Shown here piece by piece: positions 32,164-41,163 of a stretch of 64,000 bases of DNA. The position numbers were made by a program, and so were the translations under genes. The DNA lies in contig WLWQ01000001.1 of the NCBI GenBank assembly GCA_012103535.1, positions 248,001 through 312,000 on the forward strand, given 5' to 3'. The first letter of the stretch is position 1, and every line of letters starts with the position of its first letter. The notes beneath the pieces are model-generated. The model was not told where the DNA came from. It did no database searches and saw only the letters and a list, made by a program, of their open reading frames with translations. This DNA is from Pseudomonadales bacterium. GTDB lineage: Bacteria > Pseudomonadota > Gammaproteobacteria > Pseudomonadales > Pseudohongiellaceae.

Positions 32164-32499
32164 GTGTCGGGTCACGGAGTACTTTCACTCAATATTAAGG
32201 ACAAAGCCGTCCTCTATGCCGCCTATATGCCTTTTCTTAAGTGCGGGGGCATATTTATCCCTACCAATAAAACCTATGAAGTCGGCAATGAAGTCTTCAT
32301 GCTGCTGAAATTGCTGGAAGAACCCGAAAAAATACCTGTAGCTGGAACAGTAGTGTGGGTGACTCCAGCCAGAGCCCAAGGAACCCGGGTTCGCGGCATT
32401 GGCATTCAATTCAATGACCCCGAAGGCGCCGCCAAAGCCAAGATTGAGAATGTGCTGGCGGGACAACTGGATTCAGCTACACCAACACATACGATGTAG
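32164..32499 (+). CDS. pilZ: PilZ-domain type IV pilus protein
   Basis: 111 residues from the GTG at 32164, chosen because AAGGAG stands ten bases upstream and because the resulting start, G-V-L-S-L-N-I-K-D-K after six residues, matches the start of Pseudomonas PilZ. A longer frame from TTG 32116 lacks such a signal. The protein contains the conserved L-Y-A-A-Y-M-P-F, G-G-I-F-I-P-T-N and V-F-M-L-L segments. Like other PilZ founders it lacks the R-x-x-x-R c-di-GMP motif, so it is probably a pilus-biogenesis partner and not a c-di-GMP sensor. No pilus machinery genes lie nearby. Confidence 0.9.
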   Translation: MSGHGVLSLNIKDKAVLYAAYMPFLKCGGIFIPTNKTYEVGNEVFMLLKLLEEPEKIPVAGTVVWVTPARAQGTRVRGIGIQFNDPEGAAKAKIENVLAGQLDSATPTHTM

Positions 32500-32520
32500 T
32501 CCTTATCTATCTGTTTTAAC

Positions 32521-32556
32521 ACATAAAAATGCCTGAAACCGGGGCAGGTTTCAGGC
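32521..32556 (-). terminator. Hairpin, terminator-like on the minus strand
   Basis: A perfect 10-bp stem GCCTGAAACC (32531-32540) / GGTTTCAGGC (32547-32556). Read on the minus strand it is followed by ATTTTTATGT, so it suits the leftward gene ending at 32757. On the plus strand no U-run follows, although it also lies 31 bases after the pilZ stop and may slow transcription in both directions. Confidence 0.55.
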
Positions 32557-32756
32557 AAATACCATTAGGAGTAACACATATAAAGGAATAATTCGGAACT
32601 CAGTGAGTTCCTCTGAAGTAAAGACTAAGACGGGTTCTTTGAATTCACTTCAGTACCCTAAGTAAAGACCAATTCTGGGAAATTTCCAGTTTTCCCGTCA
32701 TTTTCCTAACTATTTTGCCCAATACCTCGGAAGGGCCCTAAATTCGGGCAGTAGCG

Positions 32757-33899
32757 CTATTCCAATAGTGCGGTAATGTGATTGCCAATCGCCAAACTGG
32801 CAGTGAGAGCAGGGGATTCCATACCAAAAAGCTGAATTAGGCCCTCGATTCCGTGAATTGAGCGATCCTGAATCTCAAAATCTCCTGCAATCTCGCCAGG
32901 GCCAGCTATTTTCGGTCGTATCCCCGAATAGGCTGGCTGCAACTTCTGGGCGGAAATGGCGGGGAAATAACGGGAGATAGCTTCCGCAAATGCCACGGAC
33001 TTCTGTGCATCGATCGCGTAGTTTTGCGTGTTTACGTATTCGGTATCTGGCCCGAACCGCAACTGACCACCGATATCAAGAGTCGAGTGAATACCTAAGC
33101 CCGTATGGTTGGCTTCCGGCATTGGGTAAATCAGATGACTAAAGGGGCTAATCCCAACATAACTAAAATAATCACCCTTACAGAGATGAATTTGAGGTAT
33201 CAGTGCCGGATCCACGCCCTCAGTCTTACCAGCAAGCTTTTGCGCCTCAAGCCCAGCACAATTGACGAATTTGCTGCAGCGAAATTGATAACTCTCCTTT
33301 TTGTTGGCGTGAATTAACGTGGCATTAACAGAGAAGCCTTCAGTAGTGGAGTTCACTGACTCGATTTGGGTGTAAGGCGCAAAAGTCACACCACGTGACT
33401 CTGCCAGGTGCAGCAGATTCTGCATATAGGAATGACTATCAATAATGCCGGTCGATGGTGAGAGCAGGGCAGCACTTCCGTTGACTTCCGGCTCAATTTT
33501 CTTGAGTTGCTCTTTATCTATCTCAGTTAAATCATCGACACCATTGCGTAGCGCCTTCTCTTTAATTGCGGAGAGTGCTTCTTCTTCTCCTTTCTGCGCA
33601 ACGATGAGTTTTCCCAATTTCTTATGGGGAAGTTGAAACTTGGACAAATGCTCATAAAGTAAATGCTTGCCCTCAACACAATGTTTCGCTTTTAGACTAT
33701 CTGTTGCGTAGTAGATTCCCGCATGGATAACTTCGCTATTTCGGCTGCTGGTCTGAGTGCCGAAATTTGCTTCACTATCGACTAGCAAGACGCTTTTGTT
33801 CTTAAACTTTGGTGACTCGCAAAGTCGATAGGCTGCAGCTAATCCCAGGACGCCGGCGCCAACAATCACTACTTCGAAATTATCCACTTGAACTTGCAC
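32757..33899 (-). CDS. lhgO: FAD-dependent oxidoreductase, L-2-hydroxyglutarate oxidase-like
   Basis: 380 residues of the DAO/glycine-oxidase fold. The N-terminal dinucleotide motif is V-I-V-G-A-G-V-L-G-L-A-A-A. The N-S-E-V-I-H-A-G-I-Y-Y segment near residues 54-64 is the hallmark of the L-2-hydroxyglutarate dehydrogenase branch, followed by S-L-K-A and the G-I-I-D-S substrate-side segment. The C-terminus has the Y-S-G-I-R-P-K motif that closes over FAD. LhgO oxidises L-2-hydroxyglutarate to 2-oxoglutarate and passes electrons to quinone. It is a lone gene here, without the usual csiD or gabD neighbours, so substrate identity is less certain than the fold. Confidence 0.75.
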   Translation of the reverse strand: MQVQVDNFEVVIVGAGVLGLAAAYRLCESPKFKNKSVLLVDSEANFGTQTSSRNSEVIHAGIYYATDSLKAKHCVEGKHLLYEHLSKFQLPHKKLGKLIVAQKGEEEALSAIKEKALRNGVDDLTEIDKEQLKKIEPEVNGSAALLSPSTGIIDSHSYMQNLLHLAESRGVTFAPYTQIESVNSTTEGFSVNATLIHANKKESYQFRCSKFVNCAGLEAQKLAGKTEGVDPALIPQIHLCKGDYFSYVGISPFSHLIYPMPEANHTGLGIHSTLDIGGQLRFGPDTEYVNTQNYAIDAQKSVAFAEAISRYFPAISAQKLQPAYSGIRPKIAGPGEIAGDFEIQDRSIHGIEGLIQLFGMESPALTASLAIGNHITALLE

Positions 33900-34133
33900 T
33901 CGTTTCTAGCATTCGGTTTTTTAGAAAGGAGTATACTGCTTTATTCATTGAATAAAAGTTGTTACTCGATTCCTCCAAGTCACTATTTTTCCAGCAGCTA
34001 CTCGCTCTTGCTATATCTCGCCATATTGTCGCTACCAGGGGAACCATTGCGCTATAGTAGATAAGGGTCAGTTGTATTATTTATATGTTGAAATTTTCTA
34101 GCTGACTAAAGCAGGAGGGAAAATAGGTGTGGT

Positions 34134-37100
34134 TTATAGGTCTATGCTTGCTTGAGTAGGTACTATCGGCACTATCAAATTCTGCTCAAACATATAAGAG
34201 TCAGTAATTTCCAACTCAATTGAAGATACATTTTCTCCGGCTCTGCTAACCACAATGTGGTATCGACCTGGAGCGAAATTGTCTGTTCGATACAAACCAA
34301 ATTGATCCGTATAGATTTCTCCAACAGGCTGTAATTCGCTGTTTAAGACAATAAGGCGTTCATTAACAAGGTTTGTACCTTCTTCATCTCGTACCCGACC
34401 AGCAACCGAATACTTTACTTCGAGATTAAGTGGTACTTCTGTTGCCGCTGATTTGTCCAGTCTTACCCAAAAATTCTGATCGACCTTTGGAGAAAGTTCC
34501 ATGGGCAGATAGCGGGAGTCGATTGAGATTTTATGCAGACCGGGATTTAAACCTTCTATATAGTAGCGACCCGCCTGCACTTTGGCAGTATAGGTATTGC
34601 CGTTAATAAGCAATTCTATACGGTCAATATCGTAGTCAGAAGATATCTTTTCGCCTCCGAGCAATAGTTCACCTGTGAGTGCGGCATCAGTAGTGGCGGC
34701 GCTACTCGAGTCAGCTGGGACGATTCTGTTCTGGGCAACTGCAAAATCGAAGGTCACGTGCCATTGTAAAAATAGTTTGCTGTCCGATTCAGAAAATTCC
34801 AATTCGCGTTTTCCTTGAGACAGTCGTAGTTGTGAATTCATGCCTGGGATAAATGTTGCTTCCCATTCCACAGCGTAACCAACACTATCTTCATTGTTTA
34901 CCATGGCAAGTTGTAAAGAGCCATAGCGAGGATTGTCGAAATGACTAACGAGGCCCATTTCAAGTCGACTGCCCATTTCCTCATCGGAATTAAAACTTGC
35001 GTAGTATTCACGACCTGTACTACTGCGACGGCGATAGTCGAGCAAATGGCTATTATTTTCATAGGCATATCGCACTGTGTCTCGCTGGCTTGCGGTGAAT
35101 CGTGAATCGACTCGATACTCGCCCTCGCTATTAGGACGGGCGCTGATGGTTAAATTTCTGCGATTCGTCCAGCTCGCAGTAGGTAAAAGGAATCGATGCA
35201 GCTCGTGATTTGTTGAAGTGTCTTTGCCCACCAGGCCTAAACTCAAATTGTCATTTACCTGATAGCGAAAACTCAATGAGCGCGACCATTGTCGAGATGC
35301 GTCAACTGCTTCGTCGATTTCTTGAGTAAAACTAGAGTCGAATGAATCAAATGCATCGTCAAGGAATAGGCCATTGGTATAATCTGTAAGAAATAAGTCA
35401 TTTGAAGGATTCAAGGAATTCTCTTCAGACTTCATATTGAATTCTCTAGCAGAAACGTCTAGTCGCCAGATATCGTTACCACCTTCAATATCCATACCAA
35501 CTGAACTGCGATCCTGTATATCTGCAACACCGAGTGAAGCAAACCATTGACTGGAGAATGCCATCGAGAGCGCTGCTTCAGTACCAAATTGTTTTCCAAC
35601 TTGTTGTCGGCCAAGTTCAATTGTCAAATCTTCAGTTAAGCCGTAGCGCCATTGTGCTGCGGTGGAGGCTCCCAATGAATCACGGCGGTTATCCAAAACG
35701 TTTCCGTGTTGCCCCAATGCAGTAAACACACTGTGCTGACCATCAGCTAGTAACTCAATTCCACTACGTCTGGAGAAATCTTGAGTATCCAATAACGCGC
35801 CACTTCTGTTATCAAGAATGAAGACTAAAACTTCTGAGTATCCTCGAGTAGGTAGTTCTACTTCAGGAAAATCATAGCTACCATCCAAGCGCACACGAGC
35901 TCGCGCTTCCACGCGGCCATCAACCCGCAATTCAGCAACCGTTCCGGGTGCTGCCATTCCTGAAATGTCGCGTACACCATTTGCAATTCTACGGGTTCCG
36001 TTAGCGCGGGTTATGTCTACATTTCCAGCTGTCGGCAACGGCGCATTACTGTAGAGGTACTGCACTCCAGTTTGTTCGATCGTTGGTAATAAAGGATGAA
36101 GTGAGTAATCGGAATTACCAACCAGAGACAGGGCATTTCCATAGTCTTTGGTCCAGAAATATTAAGAAGGAATTGCTTCTCCATTACTGAGTTGTTCGGC
36201 TCGGAAACGCCAACCACCACCAGCTAAATTGCCTGCAAAGAAATACTCACCGTTAATATTCTGACCTGCATCGTTGGAGACGAAGTACAAATCTGATCGC
36301 ATGTTGCGAATGGCTGCAGTCGGAGGAACGAAGTCAGGATCGGGTATGTCGAAGCTGAGATATTGGTTCTGCGGATTAAGTGACCAGGGTAGTTCCAGGT
36401 ATAAGGCGAAGCTGGATTGATCGAAGTTAACTTCAATCATTAGTTTTTCCGCCAGCGCCGTTTCCGTAATCATGACCTGACCATCAACCAGACGTAAATC
36501 CTGTTGGTCGATCTCAGCCGGACCACCGGGAGTATTTACCCTTATTGATTTCGCGGTTGCTGCATTGGGATCGATACTCGCTCCCACGCTTTCTAGAATG
36601 GTAACCAAAGGCAACAGATATTCATCGCCATCATGAGCAGCTATAAGAGCGGGTTGTTCTTCATCATCGACAAATAATCCCAACAATTGCTTGCTGAAAT
36701 TCATTTCGAAAGAAGAAACTGGTTCGAGTTCAGAACTATCGATAACGTAGATTGACTGAGGGCTGGGATCACTGGATGTGCTTTGCGCGAATTGCACTTG
36801 AGTGCTCTTAGTGTCTTCAGATTCTGCAGAAAAGCTGCCGATATTGCTCAGTTCAGCTTGATCAGATTCTGCAGAATCCGCCGCATTAAGTTGAGCCAGC
36901 ATTAATGCGAGGGGATCAGCATCCGAAACGATAAGCTCGTCAGCAAGGGGAGTTGACTTCGATTCAATGTCAGCGGTGTTTGTATCCTGTACCACATAGT
37001 TAGCGATTGGTTTTGCTACAACTACCATGGTCGTAGGGCCGGGTGTAGCAATCTTCGCAGCTGGTCTTATTCGATCAAGCTCAAGCGTTGATTCTGGTAA

Positions 37101-37607
37101 GTAGTGCCTTTGCTCGGCAAAAGCTGCGGTTGCTGCTGCACGTAACTGAGCAGAATTAGGAATTTGAATTTGAGGTTCAATATTTTCTGGCAACCCATAA
37201 GAATCTATAGTTAATTTGTATTCGCTAGGAGATGAGTGGTTACTAACTTGGCTGTTAGACTGAAATTTGATGTCAATGTCGGCTGCACTAGAAACTAAGG
37301 GCGCCAGAGCATTTGCGATTTCTATTGAACTGGCGGGAGCTTGACTCGCTCTATGCAATTTTACTTCATTGTGTTCTTCATCTACGGTTGGATTAATCTG
37401 AGTTATTGCAAGTCTCCAGGAATCAGGATTTGAAGTTTGGGCGCTAACTACTGGAGTACTTACTAACTGATTCGGTGCTTGCTGGCTTTGGATAAATGCA
37501 GACCAGCCCAATTCGTTAGCGTCTGGCAAACTCTCGCCAAAAGAAAATGACGAGAAAAACATGCTCGAAATGACAATTAACGCAGCTCTGTGAAATTGAA
37601 TACGCAT
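34134..37607 (-). pseudogene. Fimbrial usher-like gene with one in-frame TAA
   Basis: A single frame of 1158 codons with one internal stop, TAA at 36162-36164 (codon 482). The codons on both sides are in the same frame: ...N-G-E-A-I-P-S, stop, Y-F-W-T-K-D-Y-G-N-A-L-S-L... The N-terminal part has a signal peptide, a Ser/Ala/Gln-rich low-complexity region to about residue 280 and a small folded domain. After the stop come a plug-like beta domain, many alternating aromatic strands typical of a barrel, and C-terminal carboxypeptidase-regulatory-like domains. This resembles outer-membrane ushers of alternate chaperone-usher systems. It follows the chaperone gene. An independent start for the second half (ATG at 36065) would lack a signal peptide. 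Confidence 0.72.
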
Positions 37608-37723
37608 CGCAAGACATCAAATCTGCTTAAGCACAGTTGAAAAACTGAAGCCATATAACACACGAAACCGGCATGAAGCCGGTAGTCGTTGTTGTACAGA
37701 TTTGGAACTTAGGTTGAGCATGT

Positions 37724-38689
37724 TTAGTCAACCGAGCTCACTAGAGGAGGGGCGTCAGGCAGTCCAGTAACTCTGAACTCTGCGGGATCATCATCGACCG
37801 AATCATCAATCAAGTGCTTGGTAAAACTAAGGGCATCATTGATTTCCAATTGCGCAAAGCCAGCATTAAGCTGAATGGTAAATTCGCCTGTCTCTTCTAA
37901 TTCAATTGGCAATGGAATATTACGTCGATTGCCCGGCAGAATTACTGATGGAGGTAAGTTGCCTGCAAAGAAATCCACGGTATCTTGATTCTCGGGATTT
38001 ACTGCTCGCAGCATCTTCAATGCTTCTTCGCTACCTGGGAATTCAGCCGTTGGCCAAATGCCATAGTTGCCAGAAAGACGGGAATGGGTATTGCCATCAT
38101 TAGAAAGTTCTATGTTTAACCTGTCACCGGTTCTAGTAACTCCCAAACCGTGCAGCTCTGCGCTTTCAATTGATTCCCCAACGTGGGCATAGATTGGCAG
38201 GCCATAGCGCATCTTCATTCTAATTTCTGTATTGTCAGGATCTGCTCGTGGAGGAAGCTCTTCTTCTATGAAGATGATTGCTCTGTATTCTCCCTGTTGC
38301 GGTTGCAGTCGCGGCATGATCGCCCAGCGTATTGTCTGAGGAGAACCGGGGGGAACGGTAACGCGCAATGGATTGATTACAATCCATTGATCCAGTGAAG
38401 ACTCTGTAGGAGGCGCTACAATAATTTGATTGTCATCATTCAATACCCAGTTACTCACTGACAAACTCAATGAAAGCGGCTCGTCACTCAAGTTCTGAAC
38501 TAATAGGGATTGTGTTTCGCCACCAGCTTCGTCGAAAACAATTTGATATCTATCTGGGGATATACCCATGCGTGGAGCAGGTTGAGCACTGCTGCTGACG
38601 CTAAAAAATATGAGTAGTGCTGCCAGCACTATCTGGGCTGTCACTAGAACAGCATTGATTACTTCAATTTTTCCCCAAGGATGTTTCAT
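37724..38689 (-). CDS. PapD-like fimbrial chaperone
   Basis: 321 residues from the ATG at 38687-38689, chosen because it overlaps the TGA of the preceding gene (ATGA). The longer upstream frame merely runs into that gene. A hydrophobic signal segment ends at S-S-S-A-Q-P near residue 37. The mature protein begins with I-S-P-D-R-Y-Q-I-V-F and follows the immunoglobulin-like pattern of periplasmic pilus chaperones: S-L-L-V-Q-N-L-S-D, then R-V-T-V-P-P-G-S-P-Q-T-I-R-W and the Y-R-A-I-I-F-I-E-E strand. It should cap fimbrial subunits and deliver them to the usher encoded next. Its own frame is intact although its partner genes are interrupted. Confidence 0.78.
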   Translation of the reverse strand: MKHPWGKIEVINAVLVTAQIVLAALLIFFSVSSSAQPAPRMGISPDRYQIVFDEAGGETQSLLVQNLSDEPLSLSLSVSNWVLNDDNQIIVAPPTESSLDQWIVINPLRVTVPPGSPQTIRWAIMPRLQPQQGEYRAIIFIEEELPPRADPDNTEIRMKMRYGLPIYAHVGESIESAELHGLGVTRTGDRLNIELSNDGNTHSRLSGNYGIWPTAEFPGSEEALKMLRAVNPENQDTVDFFAGNLPPSVILPGNRRNIPLPIELEETGEFTIQLNAGFAQLEINDALSFTKHLIDDSVDDDPAEFRVTGLPDAPPLVSSVD

Positions 38690-39348
38690 ATATTTCCTCG
38701 TACATTTACACAAACACTGACGTCTGCTCGATGAATTCCTGCCATGCTTAGTTGCATGAAATCCGTGTAACGAAATTGCAAATGGCCCCTGAGTCTTCTT
38801 AGGGACCTCGGGTTTCCACCGTACCATTGAGCGTTAGTGCCCAAATCTGCAACTGCAAGCGTAACGACGGAAGCTGCGCCACCATTAATATGTGAGGCTT
38901 GACCCCCAGCAACGGTGACTACCAGCTCAAGATTTAAGTTGTTTCTGTTATTGAATTCATACATTCCTCGAGGAAATCTAGCTTCCCAGACTCTTCTCTC
39001 TCGGCGACGAACTTGCGAGCTGCCAATCCCATTGTCAGGGAATGCAGAACTACTTAGTCCATTAACTGCATATTCGCTTCCAGTCCAGTTAGCGGATTGA
39101 ATGCCAGGGCCGACTATTGAGACGTCAATATCATTTCTTCGATTGCCGGTAATCTCTCTGACTCTTACGTCTCTGAGTTCAACGGCTCCATTATTTTCAT
39201 CAAATGCCACGACGATCCCATCGTTATCACAAACCTGAGCTTGTGCTAATGAAGGTATAACAAGCAGAAAAAACGCCAGCACAACTTTAACTGGCGTTTT
39301 CTTGTACTTATAAAGAAGTACATTGCTTGTGTTAGTCACAATCGTCAT
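38686..39348 (-). CDS. Secreted protein of the fimbrial operon, possible minor subunit
   Basis: 220 residues with a signal peptide (basic start, hydrophobic core at about residues 20-33, cleavage near A-Q-A-Q). The mature part, with a Cys shortly after the signal and another near the C-terminus, is rich in Asn, Gly and Arg with beta-type alternation. I do not recognise the family. It begins 14 bases after the major subunit gene and overlaps the chaperone start by four bases, so it belongs to the fimbrial operon; a minor or tip subunit is the natural guess. A terminator-like hairpin lies inside its signal-peptide codons. Confidence 0.6.
   Translation of the reverse strand: MTIVTNTSNVLLYKYKKTPVKVVLAFFLLVIPSLAQAQVCDNDGIVVAFDENNGAVELRDVRVREITGNRRNDIDVSIVGPGIQSANWTGSEYAVNGLSSSAFPDNGIGSSQVRRRERRVWEARFPRGMYEFNNRNNLNLELVVTVAGGQASHINGGAASVVTLAVADLGTNAQWYGGNPRSLRRLRGHLQFRYTDFMQLSMAGIHRADVSVCVNVRGNI
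39268..39300 (-). terminator. Attenuator-like hairpin inside the fimbrial operon
   Basis: On the minus strand a perfect 10-bp stem AAAACGCCAG / CTGGCGTTTT (plus coordinates 39291-39300 and 39270-39279, 11-base loop) runs into six consecutive Ts. It has the form of an intrinsic terminator but sits in codons 17-27 of the second gene, just downstream of the major subunit gene. Partial termination here would give more subunit mRNA than chaperone and usher mRNA. Confidence 0.5.
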
Positions 39349-39362
39349 GAACTAAACCCTTT

Positions 39363-39992
39363 TTATGGGGTTGGTACGACTGTAATAGTGATCGTATCTG
39401 ACGCTACTGTAGGATCAGCCAATGCGAGCAAATCAACATCAAACTGCAAATCACCTACGTTAGAACCTGAAGTAAGTGTCAAAGATGAAGCAACGCCACC
39501 AGAACCAGCTAGATCAGAAGTTGCACTGGCTGCTACAAAGTCACCACCACCTTGAGTGATAGTTGCGTCCAGAGTTCCAGCGCCGCCAACTAATGAGCGA
39601 ACGCCCCAAGCGTTGTTAATGTCGAAGCTAATTGTTGTAGTTAAGGCTGCGGGAGCACCATCGGTAGCAATGTCAGCATCTGCTGTTATTGAACCAAGTG
39701 CTGCAGTAAGAGTCGGAGTTGGCGCTGCGACAACATTACACTCGACTCCAGGAGCATCTACGCTACAACCCGCAGGTGCGTCCATACCAGTTGCGGAAGC
39801 GAAGCTCGCTGCATCAACTGTTATAGGAATATTGTCATAGTAATAAAGAATAAGTAGTGGGGGAAAATCTATATCGACTGATACGGTTCCACTAGCGGCG
39901 AAAGTCTAAGGTGCTGCAAGAGCGACCGCCATGGAACCAACGATGAGTCCCGTTTTCGTCACACGTTTGATTTGATCTTTCAATGATTTCAT
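39363..39992 (-). pseudogene. Putative major fimbrial subunit with TAG in signal peptide
   Basis: A 210-codon frame from the ATG at 39990-39992, which has an excellent GAGAGGAA ribosome binding site about eight bases upstream. The first 28 codons form a basic start and hydrophobic signal core (M-K-S-L-K-D-Q-I-K-R ... V-A-L-A-A-P). Codon 29 is TAG (39906-39908); then T-F-A-A-S-G-T-V-S-V-D continues in frame through an Ala/Thr/Gly-rich, beta-type protein with two cysteines, ending T-I-T-V-V-P-T-P. Small size, secretion signal and first position before chaperone and usher suggest the major pilin. A CAG (Gln) to TAG change is the simplest origin. A restart at ATG 39785 would lack the signal. Confidence 0.65.
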
Positions 39993-40447
39993 TAATCAAT
40001 TCCTCTCTATCATTTCAATAGGATTAAAAATTTACAGGTTTAAAAAATTTAGTTTTTAGTTCGAAGCAATCTGGTGAAAGACAATTTCGTTCTAAGTGAT
40101 GCAAATTTTATTGCCTGAATAAGATGAGTAACGGACTTATGTCACATTCGCCAGGGCACAACAGGGTAGAAATACCGGCACTAATCCCGGCTAAGGTCTT
40201 AAATTGGTGACATTTTTTGACCACATTAAACACAAAGTGCCACATATCCCACGATTATTTTGGGGAATAAGTAGGAATTTTTTAGGTCAATTGGACTATA
40301 AGTGTAACCCAGTTCGAACATCGAACCGGAGTGTGAACTGGGTCTAATTTTTGAAAAGAGAATATTGCTTAGAAAGCTATTTTCTCGAGCTGAGCGATAT
40401 TTTTTTAGTCTTCGAGTGAACAGCTAATTCAGAGATAGTAGTTCTTA
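39993..40447. other. Upstream region of the fimbrial operon
   Basis: A 455-base AT-rich gene-free stretch between the alkB stop codon and the first fimbrial gene; it should contain the fimbrial promoter. It holds a 9-bp inverted repeat ACCCAGTTC (40307-40315) / GAACTGGGT (40335-40343) enclosing a 19-base segment, followed on the plus strand by a short T-rich tract. No phase-variation invertible element or clear -35/-10 was found. Confidence 0.45.
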
Positions 40448-41083
40448 CTATTGGCTGCTGCTTACGATGTTACGAAAGGTCAGATTCACTCGTGCTTCCT
40501 GTAAGTGTTTGACTTTGGGTAAGCGATGTTCCCAGTGGGTTTGCAGGGTACTCCCCATCACCAGCAGACTACCGTTTTGCAAGTTAAGCCTGATTTTCTC
40601 TGTCTTATCCCGGGTTTTGCGTCTTAACTGGAACTCACGTGCTGCTCCAAGGCTGACCGAAGCGATTATAGGAGAAGGGCCAAGTTCTGCCTCGTCGTCG
40701 GCATGCCAGGCCACAGAATCTCTGCCATCCCGATAGTAATTAAGCAGCACAGAATTGAAGGTGAGGGATGTGAGCTCTTGTATTCGTCGCCGAATAAGTA
40801 GAACTTCTTCACTCCAATCAATGGGTTGCAGGCGAATGCCAGAGTAACCATAAACGCTGCCTCTTTCTCCCATCCAGCATTGCAGTCTCGGCACCGGTAT
40901 TTCGCGCCCTCCAATTCGCAGCTTGTCTTGCTGCCAGGGGATACCCGCGCTTAATCGTTGCAGCAGCAGTTCGGCTTCATCTTTTTGCCAGGCACAGGGG
41001 TATTCACGAATTGAAGCATCACCTAAGTCACAATCTTCAAAATGCGCCGGATTTGTCTGATCTTCAAAGAGATTATTTTGCAT
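40448..41083 (-). CDS. alkB: AlkB-like 2-oxoglutarate/Fe(II) dioxygenase
   Basis: 211 residues of the AlkB fold, probably repairing alkylated bases in DNA or RNA by oxidative demethylation. The iron ligands are visible as His127 and Asp129 in W-H-A-D-D-E and His186 in H-W-E-H-R-L-P-K. The 2-oxoglutarate arginine lies in A-R-V-N-L-T-F-R (Arg198, with Arg204). The nucleotide-recognition lid contains P-R-L-Q-C-W and the Y-G-Y-S-G motif, closer to the AlkB2/3-like group than to E. coli AlkB itself. It diverges from gor with an 80-base gap. Intact. Confidence 0.88.
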   Translation of the reverse strand: MQNNLFEDQTNPAHFEDCDLGDASIREYPCAWQKDEAELLLQRLSAGIPWQQDKLRIGGREIPVPRLQCWMGERGSVYGYSGIRLQPIDWSEEVLLIRRRIQELTSLTFNSVLLNYYRDGRDSVAWHADDEAELGPSPIIASVSLGAAREFQLRRKTRDKTEKIRLNLQNGSLLVMGSTLQTHWEHRLPKVKHLQEARVNLTFRNIVSSSQ

Positions 41084-41163
41084 AACATCAGGTATTCTGG
41101 GGCTTCTAGCTGGTGCATAATGCGCCTCTCAAAACCCATCGATTGCAGTAAGGATAACCTAGC

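Noticed and set aside
36017-36220. 67-residue open frame bridging the two halves of the usher gene
   Set aside because: It is in a different frame from the usher; the true continuation (Y-F-W-T-K-D-Y-G) is in the original frame directly after the TAA.
40307-40343. Terminator for alkB
   Set aside because: The stem is followed by a T-rich tract only on the plus strand, where no gene ends; alkB runs on the minus strand. Reported only as an inverted repeat.
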